Assembly (NCBI GenBank): GCA_015679605.1 | Contig: JAAAVE010000612.1 | Location: 1-16,075 of the forward strand | DNA from: Podila epigama | Lineage: Eukaryota; Mortierellomycota; Mortierellomycetes; Mortierellales; Mortierellaceae | DNA length: 16,075 nucleotides | Direction: 5' to 3' | Notes under the pieces: generated by a model | The model's database searches: none | The model's input: only the letters and a program-made list of their open reading frames with translations | Told to the model about the DNA's origin: nothing | Part shown: positions 1 through 9,752 of the stretch, one piece after another | Layout: the number at the start of each line of letters is the position of its first letter | Numbering within the stretch: position 1 is the first letter of the stretch | Program-made: the position numbers and the translations under genes

Positions 1-498
1 GTTTAAGCAAATAGACCATCACCTGTCATTCAGTAACCAACCCCACACTCGCACTCTCGCACTCACCCATGTCCATACCCATGTCCATACCCATACCCAT
101 ACCCATACCCATAGGCATACTCACGCCCATTACACCACTCAGACCAAGGTCAACCGAGAGAAAGAGAAATGAAAAATAACATCAAAAAAAAAAATAAAAA
201 AGACTTGCATGAGTGCATAAGGATTGTTGCTGGTGACAAGCAGGTTGCGACAAAAGAGCGCTGACTCGATAGGACTGTTCACAGCTGGGCTGTGGCCATT
301 CGCGAGTCTGTCGATCTCTGGGGAAACTGCTGCTGTCGCCGTCGTAGACTGAGTAGTAGAAGATGCAAGGGCGCTAAAGGTGGGGAAATGGTAGTTGAGG
401 AGACTTTCGACCTGGAGCCGACTAGTTTGGCTCGCAGGGTTGTAAAGGGTTTCGCAGTATTGCTCCAGAGACTGGAGGTCAAGTGCTGTTGCCATCAT
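1..498 (-). CDS. Exportin-7-like nuclear transport receptor, N-terminal exon (partial)
   Basis: This is the first exon of a karyopherin of the exportin-7 (RanBP16) group, which carries cargo between nucleus and cytoplasm with Ran-GTP. Coding runs from ATG at 498 (a second in-frame ATG is at 495) to about 209 or 205. The N-terminus reads LDLQSLEQYCETLYNP, followed by TSRLQVESLLNY and later ALFCRNLLVTSNNPYALM. This matches the exportin-7 pattern of a first helix (QSLxQLExLCxxLY), an RLQAEK-like second helix and a QLLLxRSxxxYxQLL-like stretch. A low-complexity Ser/Thr/Ala segment sits between them. The exon end is uncertain: the clear donor is a GC type (GCAAGT at 208-203), while the only GT alternative, GTCTTT at 204-199, is weak. 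The next exon was not found, so most of positions 1-204 should be intron 1. Frame extension upstream of 498 gives only Phe/Leu runs from a pyrimidine tract and is treated as untranslated. The family call rests on about 97 residues. Confidence 0.72.
66..113. repeat. CCCATA hexamer tandem array
   Basis: Two degenerate units containing CCCATGTCCATA are followed by four clean CCCATA copies. The array lies in the presumed first intron of the exportin-like gene. On the gene's strand it reads TATGGG, so it is not the TTAGGG telomere repeat. Confidence 0.85.
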
Positions 499-691
499 TT
501 TGTGTAAGGGGGAGGGAAGCGGAATATCTTGTGATGTATCTTTGTTTGTATGTTTGAATGTATTCTTGACTAGTTCGTCTGTTTTCGAACGGCGCGAATG
601 AGTGTTTGAGAAAGCAAAGGAGATGGCGAAAGTAGCAAAAGTGAATATGAGGAATGAGATGATGAAGAAGATGATGATGTAAAGAAAAAAC

Positions 692-746
692 AAAAGAAAG
701 AAGAAAAAGAAAGAAAGAAGAAAAAGAAAGAAAGAAGAGAAAAGAG
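692..746. repeat. Uninterrupted 55-nt homopurine tract
   Basis: The plus strand is pure A/G from 692 to 746 and is built from AGAAGAAAAAGAAAGAA-like units repeated directly. It sits about 200 nt upstream of the exportin-like start and is all-pyrimidine on that gene's coding strand. Such tracts can form triplex (H-DNA) structure or act as fungal CT-rich promoter elements. Either role is an inference. Confidence 0.85.
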
Positions 747-840
747 TAAAAAAAAAATGGTGTACGGTGTGCTTTGGGCAAAGGAGATTTTTTTTGACCT
801 GAACCTTGCACAGCATGTCAAATTCCGTCCCGTATCATAC

Positions 841-864
841 CATGCCATGCCGTGCCATGCCATG
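841..864. repeat. CATGC pentamer cluster
   Basis: Near-perfect tandem copies of CATGC, with one CGTGC variant, run from 841 to about 864. An isolated related copy (CCATGCC) lies near 890. The cluster is upstream of the exportin-like gene. Confidence 0.7.
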
Positions 865-1129
865 TGCCTACACCACATCTGCGCCACACCATGCCACACC
901 TTCCAGCGCCGCACAGACAACTATTTGTTATTTCTTCTTCTCACAAACTCGCCATGGCTCATTCTCATTCTCATTCTCATCATTGTCATCATCATCTTCC
1001 CAAAAATATAAAGAGGCTCAAAGAACTTGCACTCGACACCTTGCACTCAAAATAAATTGAATAATCCCCTCAAACGATTCTCCTTGTATTGGACACACAG
1101 GTGACAAATAATACATTCACTTTTAGGCT

Positions 1130-4100
1130 CTATGCTCGGAGTGGATCGTCACCTTGTATCTCCTGATGGTCCTGGGCACTCGATACCCCTGGAGCGCGTC
1201 CGAATGACCCTGTCCGCTGGCTGACACTGCCCGCCAATGGGTCCAATTTCATCCGCGTGCTCGCGCTTGAGGGCGAAAAGCTCTCTCCTGAAGGACGGGA
1301 TCCTCCAGTCCCAGCACCCTTTACACTAGACGCGAGTGACGAAGACGATGTCGAGAGCGATGATCCTGAAGCCCCACTTAATCTCCCGAGCCCATCCCTA
1401 TCCGCTTTATCATCCAACATCCAGCTAAACTGAGAGTTAGCGAGCGATGACCTTGGCGACTTTGTGTTGGCCAATGCTCCACTTGATCCTGTATTTGCTT
1501 TCTTCCGTTCCCCTGCTGTTGTAGCATGGTTTGCTTGTGTATCGCCTGTGTCATTGACAAGGTCATCAAACGAAAATGGTTGCGATGACTTGATGGGTGA
1601 TGGTGCTTGCGTAGGAACGAGCACGGGGGAGGAATGTACATGTGGTCCTGCATTGATTTTATCGCCTGCATTAAAGCGGTATTCTTGACTTGCTCCACTG
1701 CTAACTTGCCCGACAACCTTATGAGGCACACTTCGTCGTTGCGTCTCGCCCTGTTTCGGACTATTGGGGCTCCCTGACAAAGTCGAGTCCACAGCTCGCA
1801 CAGCCTTGGGCGCTTCAGCACCAGTCTCGCCTGCAGTTCGTCCTGTTGAATCATTATGATTTGCGGCCCTGAGAACATTGTCATCCGTGGTTTGTTTTGA
1901 TGCCTTCCTTTCTGCTTGTGGTGATGCTGTAGTGTATGTATCAAGCGTCTTTGACGCAATCACCAAGGGATCCAGGTCCTTTGTCAATCCCAGTAAGATG
2001 TCGCGCACATGCTCTAGTCCATTAAGAGCTGCCACTACCTCCTTTGGAGGGCCTTCAACAGCATCTCCTGCGCCGTCTGCTCTCGCCACCAATGTCTTGG
2101 CCGAAAAATGGGATTCCAAAATCAAAAGTGATTTAGCAACTACCTGGCCTAGCTGTGGTTGAAGCTGTTTGTCACCTTTTGATATTGGTTTTGATCCAAT
2201 GGAGGTGTGAGAAGGCTGTAGAGGAGGTGAAGGTGCAGGACGACTTGAGGCGGCTAACCGGCCTGTCGAGTTGATGGCTTGGTCAAACATGGGTGGGAAG
2301 TTAGGAGAAGCGGGCTGAGGGTTACTTGTATTCGTGCTGGCCTTGCGGATATACGTTTGCGTGTTTTTCTATAGCGAGAGTACGCATGCACGCTGATGAG
2401 TACTTTAACAATGACATCCTTGCCTATATAATATGTGTCTTCAAAATCCTTAATACCTTCATATCATGAATTGCCTTGTTCAAGGCCGCGCCTCCCTTAC
2501 TCTCCAACACATTCTTTGTGACATGGACAAACCCTTCAGCGACTGGTTTGATAGCATCTAGAGCTGCTGGTGGTAAATGTTGGCTGAGTACACCGTTCCC
2601 AGGAAAGGACACATGGTGATTTTTATCTGTTCCGTTTCCATGCTGGGAAGGGTGCTGCTGGTAGTTCTGCTGGTATTGATGTTGTTGTGGGTATTGATTG
2701 CTGTGGTTGTAATGGTGTGATGTGTTGGGCAAAGGTGAGTGGCGTCCAAGCTTTTGTTGAGGAGATGAAGGCGTTTCTAATGAGGGGATTGGAGGAAGTG
2801 GCTTTCCTGCCAGAGCATTGTTTTGACGGATGATCTCCTGGCCGCCAGCTGCATTTGGGAGACTTTGAAGGCGCAACGCCTGAGATATGAATAAATGGGT
2901 ATCTTTCACAGACGGGTATCGCATCAGCTTGTGCAAACATCCCGAAAAGTCTCCTTCGAGTACTAGCATGTAGACATCATACCAAGGAGCCAAGCAGAGT
3001 TAGAAAAAGTACACTCTATAACGCCAAATCATTGTCTCTAGAAAAAAGCAACAACGCAAAGAAAACTTACAATCGTCCCTAATTCTCAGGAGCAATGCAA
3101 GCCCAATAAAGACGACAATGTTGAGGCTTGGGTCTTTTGCAAAGATCCCATCCCACAGGTTAAGCACATCTTCCATCGGGAACTCGCGCCCAAAGAGTAA
3201 CCGGAACCAGCGACTAGAGGCAATAAAAAAGGGGAGGATTCAAAAAGGACATGTCAGTTTTCGAAACGACATGACCCATGAATGCACACTACACAGTCAT
3301 TGGCAAAAGTGCGGAAGAAACTCTGCAATGAATACATACATTCCAAAGAGTTGCGGCTGGATCTCCAGACTCACTAAATGCCTGAACAGTTCATTGTCGA
3401 TGCGTTCCAAGTGATGAAAAATCTTCATGGACCATTCAATTACAGGTGTCTGCTTCTCAGCAGGCTCTGGTGCCTCTGGCCGCCCAAAAAGCTGGGTTTG
3501 AGTCGAGTTGTTTGGCTACAAGATCGGTAGAAAAGAAACACGGTTGAGTCTATTTTTTTTTTTTTTTGTCATAGGTGTGTATGTGATAATAATCAATCAA
3601 CAACACCAGCCCAAAAGTTGTGAACCAGTACCTTTGCTCGCCTTTTGGCACCAAAGCCTTCGTCACTAAACTCGTACCAAGGTTTGGCATGCTGCATCAG
3701 GCTGGAGAAAAGGCTGAAGGTGTCATGCTCAATGTAGTTGGAATCGAGGACGCTTTTCATTACTTCGCAAGAAGGATCCCTATTGTATTGTTGTGCATTG
3801 AGAAGAGATATACATGAATGTGCGTGTGAGAGAAAGAGTCGAGCGATAAACAAGTCTAGAACAAGAATAGAGATTGTGATAATTTCAGATAACTTACATC
3901 GTTCCAACATTACCCTCAGCAGTGACATCTAGAGAGTCGTTTGAGACAACCCAGAGAAAGTAGGCTGCCAGCTCGTGCATGCCCTGACGGTAGGAGACAT
4001 CGTGGTTGATCTTGCAGTAGATGAACAGGATGTCACACAACTGCTCTTGCACTTTTTCAGAACGAAAGTAATCATTGTCTGGGAGACTGGAAAAGGTGGG

Positions 4101-4806
4101 CCATGTAAACTAGTGAGTATCGACGCATGAAAAGCCAAGTTGGCAACCACTCAATTCATGCGCGCGTCAAACAATAAAGAGAATGGTCTACTTTACGTTC
4201 TCTCGACGTCTTGATTGATGATCTTCCTCAGCTCCGAGTCAACAAAAAATTGCTGCCATGGACTGTCGTCAGCTAATGAGAGAGGATTGTTGACTTCCAA
4301 GTCAGGGTCTTGATCGTCGCTACTACCGATGGCTCGAATGTATTTCCTCCTCAACTCGTTGTATTTTTCGCGTTCAGTGTTCATTGCCAGGGGCCAGGAG
4401 GCAAGTTCGAGAGAAGGAATACAGGATAGATATATCTATGATCACCCATTGTGTGGTCCATTTTGTTTTGGTGTGAAGACAAAGAGATAGTCGCTGGTCA
4501 GCAGACATTACTAGAAGATGCATGTGTCTTGAACTCTTGTGAAGATGTTGACATTACCTTCCAACAAACCGAGCGGATGCCATCTATGCCAACGTTTGTG
4601 CTTTGGTTAAGAGCTCGGGCCCTGAGGGAGGCCATGGAGAGATTAGGATCCTCGAATACCTCAGTCCATTTCGCTCTGAAAATGGTGAACCATGCGAGGT
4701 TAGTGAGCAAATGATGAAAAAAATGGCTGGTCGTGTCGGTTGCTTCTGTCGGTAAGTTTTCGCGTCTCAACCACAAGACTCACCGTGCACCTTTGACAGT
4801 GTTCAT
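1130..4806 (-). CDS. TBC1D5: TBC1D5-type Rab GTPase-activating protein, nine exons
   Basis: This is a complete gene for a TBC-domain RabGAP; the animal orthologue TBC1D5 acts on Rab7 with retromer and in autophagy. Exons on the minus strand are 4806-4784, 4675-4558, 4435-4197, 4086-3898, 3779-3632, 3515-3340, 3213-3071, 2962-2457 and 2314-1130. They sum to 2727 nt (908 aa plus stop), with every phase consistent and introns of 108-142 nt. The TBC domain spans about residues 38-390. GIRSVCWK is near 40-47, the arginine-finger motif IxxDxxR reads INQDVER at 120-126, and the glutamine-finger YxQG reads YRQG at 159-162. QLFGIRWFRLLFGREFP and LLEGDFSGCLHKLMRYP follow. Both catalytic fingers are intact, so GAP activity is expected. 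After the domain come a Gln/His-rich linker and a long Ser-rich tail. The tail keeps a helix (LNGLEHVRDILLGL) resembling one late in human TBC1D5. The first exon has only 23 nt; its start was chosen because ATG plus a GTGAGT donor joins in phase. The gene is divergent from the MCMBP gene. Confidence 0.9.
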
Positions 4807-5143
4807 GGTTTAGATGCAAGCTAGGTGGAGAAAGGAGAATCTGGTAAGGAATTTAGACGAGTGCAAGGATAATGAAGGAGGAGGAGGTTGGAAATGAAAA
4901 GACGAAGGAGGACAAAGACGCGTGGTAGTGAGTAAGTAATGGGGCAATGGTGTCGAGTGGAGGAATGAAGGAATGTTGTAAAGCTGAGTTGAGTGCGCAA
5001 TGGAAATGAGGCGTGACAAATGGGACTCCCTCCCCTGTGACTGGCAACGTCTTTTTTTGAGTTGGGCGGAGGGACAACTGTTTTTTTCTTTTTTTTTTTC
5101 TTTTGAATGTCGCTCTTCTCTTCCATTGCCACCAATTCGCAAC
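4807..5143. promoter_or_regulatory. 337-bp divergent promoter between TBC1D5-like and MCMBP genes
   Basis: The two start codons face away from each other with 337 bp between them, so both promoters and 5' leaders must lie here or overlap. Visible elements are a GC-box-like GGGCGG near 5065, a T-rich tract at about 5079-5104 just upstream of the MCMBP start, and pyrimidine-rich sequence on the TBC1D5 side. The open frames that cross the interval in several directions are low complexity (Lys runs or Ser/Leu/His) and are not credible proteins. Confidence 0.7.
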
Positions 5144-8043
5144 ATGCCAGCACCCATGAATGTCATTACTCATCCACTGCTCAAGGTCCAGGAACTCTTT
5201 GGTACATTACAGAAACAGTGTTTCTCTGATGGATGTCATATTTTCGCCATTGCTACGATACGATGCTCAATACAGGAATGCAGGGCGTTCTTACTAACTG
5301 GTATTGTTTTGCGAATACACATCAACGTTGTGATAGAAAAAAACTGGAAAGAGGGAGAGAATGATCGATCTGATTTTGGAGTGACAGAGTTCTTTCAGCA
5401 GCAGTTTGACACTAGACAAAAGCTAGCTAAGGTAGGAACTCATATCTAATTGTCAGGTGTTCTACAATATTGCATTCAGGTGAAGCACAATCGACGGATC
5501 ATTCATTTATTTGGTTCTCTTCTTGTAGATCCCAGTCCTTGATGCCGAGTCTGTCAAGCGACTCCCTCTCCACTCCCTTGTCAGGTTCAGATGCATGGTC
5601 CAGGATACGGAGCTCTCACAGGAGGTAGCCCTCTTTGCATCAGCGACATCTCCACAGAGCAGCGAACAGGTACTACATCCATCTGTCTTCTTTGAATCTT
5701 GAATGTCAATGCAGCTACTTTTCCCACAGACGAAAGCCAAGGCACACTGAATAGCTCTCAATATGTGTTCTTTTAGAAGCTCACATGCCATAGGTACTCG
5801 GATGGACCACGGGATGAAATGGTAAGCTGCTATATTCCTGAGAGGATCATTGAACGCATTGAACGCATAGTAAGCCGTCATCTGACTATTTACCGACCTC
5901 TTTTACTGGATCACACTTAGACGCTCGGTGCAGACCCCAGTAAGGACTTGATGGACCTCAGGAACAGTTACTACTGTGTGTCAGTTCCTGGCGAAAGCAC
6001 ATGGGTCCGAAAGTACGATTCAGATGTTGCTTCGAACCTTGATGCTGCCCTCCAAGGTATTGCTTATGTGGACTGTATTTCTTTTGCTCAAAAGCAAGAA
6101 TTGACTGAAGGGCATGACTTACGATATCTTCATCAACTTGGTAAAATGGCTAGGTTTAGAGTTGCAGGATTCTGAACCAACAGCCAAGGTCCTTCCAGAA
6201 CGATTCCCGTTTGCGGGTGAAAGTCACTTTGCTGCTGTTGTCAAGACTCACTCTTCAGATATTACTATTGGCGTCACCGACACTGTGGAAGTCATTGGTG
6301 TCCTTGGAGCGAGCGACAAAGTGTGAGTGCATCGTAATGTTTTCTTCACGCTCATTATTTTGGTCTACGTTGATCAGCATGGAGTTTTTGACATTTTCTT
6401 TTTTTGCACGTCTAGTTTGACTGGCGATGGATTCGAAATGCACGATGACACGACAGATCATGGACCACTTGTCCCCACTGTGCACGCTATACTTATGCGC
6501 AAGGTTGAAGATCATGGACACCCTGAACTTGGTGTAGATGGCATTCCATCAAAAGAGGACGTAGAGCATGTCACAAAGGAAGCGCTGACCATTAGGAAAG
6601 AATTGGTGGAATATATTGCAACTGCATTGAAGGGAGATCTTTTGGCAGCAGAACTGGTTCTGCTCCATTTCTTGGCGAGAGTGTATGTATATCAACAGGC
6701 GCACTTGACAATTATATAGCGTAGTTTGGTGAGAACTATCGTTTTAGTAACCCTAACGCTTGATTCTCTCGTTATAGGCACTCTCGCCCATCTGGAACTG
6801 TCCTTGGAAAGTTCAGCTTGAATCTGAAAGAGTCGAGGGCGGGGAGCCCTGTCTTTGAGGACCTGTCCCGTGTAACCAAAAGCCTTCTGCCCAAAGTACA
6901 CACCCTTCCCCTTACCCTCAAGCATTTGAATGAGTCCTTTTACTTTCCAAGAGGGGATGAACAATTGCGCTCTGGAATCCTGCAGGTGACACGAGGAACC
7001 AGCCTTCTCTTGGATGAGACGGCTCTCGAGGAAGGCGCCTTAGTAGAGAAAGGTAATTGTCGTGTTTTTGATTAGGCTGCAAGTGAGGGATATGAAGGAG
7101 ATGATTTCATTGCCGCTTACGACAAACTGCAATGTGAATGAAGTTATCGCCTAACGATAGTACTGTTGTTGTCTAGGCCTCAAGAATTTGAAAGCAATCT
7201 CCAACGTGAGCCTGAATCAGACCCTTGCCTATGTTTTCCCATTCAACAATATCGAGTTCCAGACCGACATTTCTCTGTTGATTGTGTCCATTGGCAATTC
7301 ACTGGTGCCGGTAAGATCGACCCCTGTACTACCTGCATTGAAATATTGAAACAGCACTCATATTTAACGGACCTTTTTTTTTCTTCCCGCCTTTTTTTTT
7401 CCCGCTCCACAGGTGGACTGTGCACTTGCATTGGAGCCTGAGGAATCTAAAGTGTCTGTCATTGCAACACCAACAGAAGAAAAGTTGAGATCATTCCGCA
7501 AGTACATAAGCGTCCTGCGCTTGATGGACTACAAATTCTCCGAGGACATGGCCAAGGTATTCTATTTCTTTTGATTTGCATTGAATTGGAAAACGAATGA
7601 GGGGCCAAAACTCAATCTGTTTTCATTTTTTTTCTTCCCGTTTTCCCGCGCATTTTTTTTTACGAAACAGGAAATCGAATCTGACTTCATGAACCAACGC
7701 AAAGAAGCAACGGCCGCGGGAACAACCCTGATGACCCCCAACGAGCTCGCTTTTGACATATCCCTCGCAAGGTAAAGAATGAATGAAAAAAAGGCGGCAA
7801 ATTCAGAAATCAAACTTTTGGTCCATCTGTCGCGTGACGTTGCAAATAGTATTAGGTCATATAATGTGCCAACCTTCTCGATGTGTTCAAACTAATCCCT
7901 GTTATCACCTAACAACCCCAAAACTGAAATTGTGAACCATTAGGCTTGTTGCGCTTAGCCGCGGAGAACAGTCTCTGACCAAGGAGAGTTGGAGCAGTGC
8001 CGTGAGACTCTCGAAACAGATCAAGTCTAGGGGTAGGAAATAA
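5144..8043 (+). CDS. MCMBP: MCM complex-binding protein (MCMBP/ETG1), twelve exons
   Basis: MCMBP binds MCM subunits of the replicative helicase, helps assemble and unload MCM complexes in the nucleus, and supports sister-chromatid cohesion. Exons are 5144-5201, 5337-5431, 5529-5669, 5777-5821, 5921-6056, 6154-6322, 6416-6682, 6778-7052, 7177-7310, 7413-7556, 7671-7771 and 7944-8043. They total 1665 nt (554 aa plus stop; human is about 640), in phase throughout with introns of 93-172 nt. Family blocks appear in order: THPLLKVQELF at the N-terminus, LHSLVRFRCMVQD near residues 65-77, YYCVSVPGESTW at 130-141, VRKELV-like IRKELVEYI, LAAELVLLHFLARV, LGKFSLNL, SGILQVTRGTSLLLDETALEEG, and the C-terminal FRKYISVLRLMDYKFSEDMA, DFMNQRKE, LARLVALSRGEQSLTKESW. 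The internal linker is shorter than in human. Exon 4 is only 15 codons. The first intron is stop-free and in frame. The identity is firm; the least certain boundaries are around exons 3-6. Confidence 0.9.
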
Positions 8044-8941
8044 ACAACCTTCATCCCCTATGCCCCTCTCTGTTGACTCATTGTAGAGCATACAACATAT
8101 ATTGTTTTCAGCATGCCATGCATTGACTGCGAGAGTGATGTTGTAAAAGAATAGCAAATATGCCAATATGTTCAATGGAACACATTCAGGCGCTCCATTG
8201 CCCCCCAGATACATCCTTGTTATGCAAACACATGACACCCGTTTCTTGCAGTAAGATGTTGTTTTTTTCTTCCATTCTATGAGAATGGCTACAGATGTGT
8301 GGGATTGTACCTGTGGCGCCTTGCGAGTCATAACAAGGGCACAATTTCTTTTTTTTTGAGCACAATTGACCCCTATTCAACAAAAAGAACTCAGTAAAGC
8401 AAAATTGAATCTGGGATGGCTGCATAAGGAAGAGAAATGCTCCGAGCGCCATGTACAAAGAATGCAGGTCTTTTGTAGCAACCTGTGCTGATTACATATG
8501 CTTCCATGGAGACAAAGACAAAATGCGCTCATGTGCTCGTGTCCCTTTCCAGGAACAAAGGAGTCATGGACTATTGTGAACCTCATGACCACTCGCATGG
8601 AGAGTTGATCTGCACAGCCAAAGAAAAAGAAAAGAAAAAAGCCCTTTGCTGTGGTATACATGCATGCACCTCTCTATTCCAGTTCTTCAGTGCGACATAC
8701 GTCCTTCGCATACCTTTGCAGCCATCAAGACAGAGAAAACACCATTTACAGTACCTTGACGAAAGTTGCACGAAGAGGTAGTGCAGGTAGTGGGAAATGG
8801 TATTCAGGCAGACTGACTGGAAGACAGACAGAACATACCACTGTCACAGGATCGATTGTCTCCCCTTTAACATGCCCCACCGCATTTTGGACGTTTGTCC
8901 AGCGAGCATGACATGACATGCAACCAAATCCTTTTTTTTTT

Positions 8942-8998
8942 GTCTGTGGTGTGAGTGTTTGTGTGGTGTGTTTGGGTGTGAGTGTGTGTGTGTGTGTT
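8942..8998. repeat. GT-rich microsatellite
   Basis: Interrupted TG/GTGT repeats, ending in a cleaner TGTGTGTGTGTGTG run, follow a run of T at about 8932-8941. The region is intergenic and potentially Z-DNA-forming. Open frames in both directions here (Val/Cys or Thr/His runs) are artefacts of the repeat. Confidence 0.85.
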
Positions 8999-9293
8999 GC
9001 TCCTTGTTTGTTCAAGTACGTACCCCAACAGTGTACACTCCCTCCCTCCTCCTCTCGACCCCCCCAGGGCGACGACGCGACAGAGCGAACAATCCACCCT
9101 TTTTCAGTTACCTCACAACGCGTCCTTTTTAGTTTGGGCCATCATTTGTCAGGGGAACAGGGTGACATGATTGGGTGAACCTTCACAAGACTTGACAAGG
9201 TTCGGTTCCTCTGTGCTTGTTCACTCAAACTCAGCGCAACTTTACGCACAGGCTGGTCAACACGAATTGTCGCGTCGTATTATTGTTGTGTAC

Positions 9294-9330
<37 letters not shown>

Positions 9331-9391
9331 CATTGTCATTGTTGTCATTGTCATTGTTGTCACTGTCATTATTATTGTTGTCATTGTTGTT
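9294..9391. repeat. TTG trinucleotide array grading into TCATTG repeats
   Basis: About twelve perfect TTG units (9294-9330) run into TCATTG/TTGTCA units up to about 9391. The array lies about 360-460 nt upstream of the ankyrin/chitin-synthase-like start, in its promoter or 5' leader. It accounts for the spurious poly-Cys, poly-Leu and poly-Asn open frames. Confidence 0.9.
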
Positions 9392-9752
9392 TGCGGTTGT
9401 TTCTTTTTGTTGTTTATGTTGTTGTAAAAAATCCCTTGCGTCTTTTTCTTTTTCTTTTTTTCTCCTCAGCTTCGAACCCTTGTCACCTTTATAACAGAAA
9501 CCTTTCATTCTTGACGTTTATTCACCCATCTTCTCATCCACACTACACTGCTTCACCCTGTTTGTTCACGCATCTTTTTCTGCTGTACACTACTATCACT
9601 TCAACGTCTCCATCATCTATCCACATCGTAGCCTCGCCATCATCCTCATCCAAAGCAAACTCGACATTCATCCTTTTTCTCACCTGTGCGACAGTTCCCA
9701 GAATTAGTTTGAGTACAACCAACAAGCATCAAAAACTGCTCCTGGAGTCGAC

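Larger units (their letters stand above)
499..1129. promoter_or_regulatory. Intergenic: promoter/5' leader of exportin-like gene and 3' region of TBC1D5-like gene
   Basis: This 631-nt stretch separates two minus-strand genes, so it should hold the 3' end of the TBC1D5-like transcript (near 1129) and the promoter and leader of the exportin-like gene (near 499). It contains a long purine-rich tract on the plus strand (about 648-758, pyrimidine-rich on the gene strand), a CATGC pentamer cluster at 841-864 and a short CATTCT array near 958-996. Pyrimidine-rich leaders are common upstream of fungal starts. I could not identify a TATA box or a canonical AATAAA for the TBC1D5-like gene on the minus strand. 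Open frames here encode only homopolymer-like peptides. Confidence 0.5.
8044..9752. other. 1.7-kb intergenic stretch with simple repeats; no gene seen
   Basis: No open frame here has the composition or family motifs of a real protein. The left half (about 8044-8930) should carry the MCMBP 3' untranslated region and shows nothing recognisable. The middle has a GT-rich microsatellite (8942-8998) after a T run. The right part (about 9290-9470) has TTG and TCATTG repeats followed by a pyrimidine tract, then 280 nt of C/T/A-rich sequence up to the ankyrin gene's start at 9753. The right part is presumably promoter and leader of that gene. I saw no tRNA, rRNA or transposon ends. Confidence 0.55.

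Noticed and set aside
66-113. Interstitial telomere repeat
   Set aside because: The unit is CCCATA/TATGGG, not TTAGGG or a known fungal variant that I can confirm, and it lies in an intron.
139-816. A 225-codon minus-strand frame extending the exportin exon upstream to 816
   Set aside because: The part above 498 is Phe/Leu/Ser runs from a pyrimidine tract; the family N-terminus begins at the Met at 498/495, which has an A at -3.
5000-5449. Treating 5000-5449 as one exon of a separate protein
   Set aside because: Family conservation starts at the Met at 5144, and the segment 5202-5336 has donor, branch point and acceptor. The upstream portion is Phe-rich leader sequence.
5696-5776. An extra MCMBP mini-exon after the CCCACAG near 5730
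   Set aside because: The frame reaches a stop within a few codons, and joining 5669 to 5777 gives a clean in-phase continuation.
8039-8044. AATAAA overlapping the MCMBP stop codon as a poly(A) signal
   Set aside because: Cleavage so close to the stop would leave almost no 3' UTR; it is probably a chance effect of AAA-TAA-AC.
8044-8930. A small protein gene in one of several 80-140-codon frames
   Set aside because: The frames overlap on both strands, show no family motifs, and have Cys/His/Lys-rich composition typical of non-coding DNA.
9257-9508. Poly-Asn/Asp frame on the minus strand
   Set aside because: It is the reverse reading of the TTG/TCATTG microsatellite.
9469-9752. An upstream coding exon of the ankyrin gene joined at CTCCTCAG (ends 9468)
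   Set aside because: No convincing donor or coding exon was found upstream. The ankyrin protein already has a plausible ATG at 9753, so this is kept only as a possible leader-intron idea.
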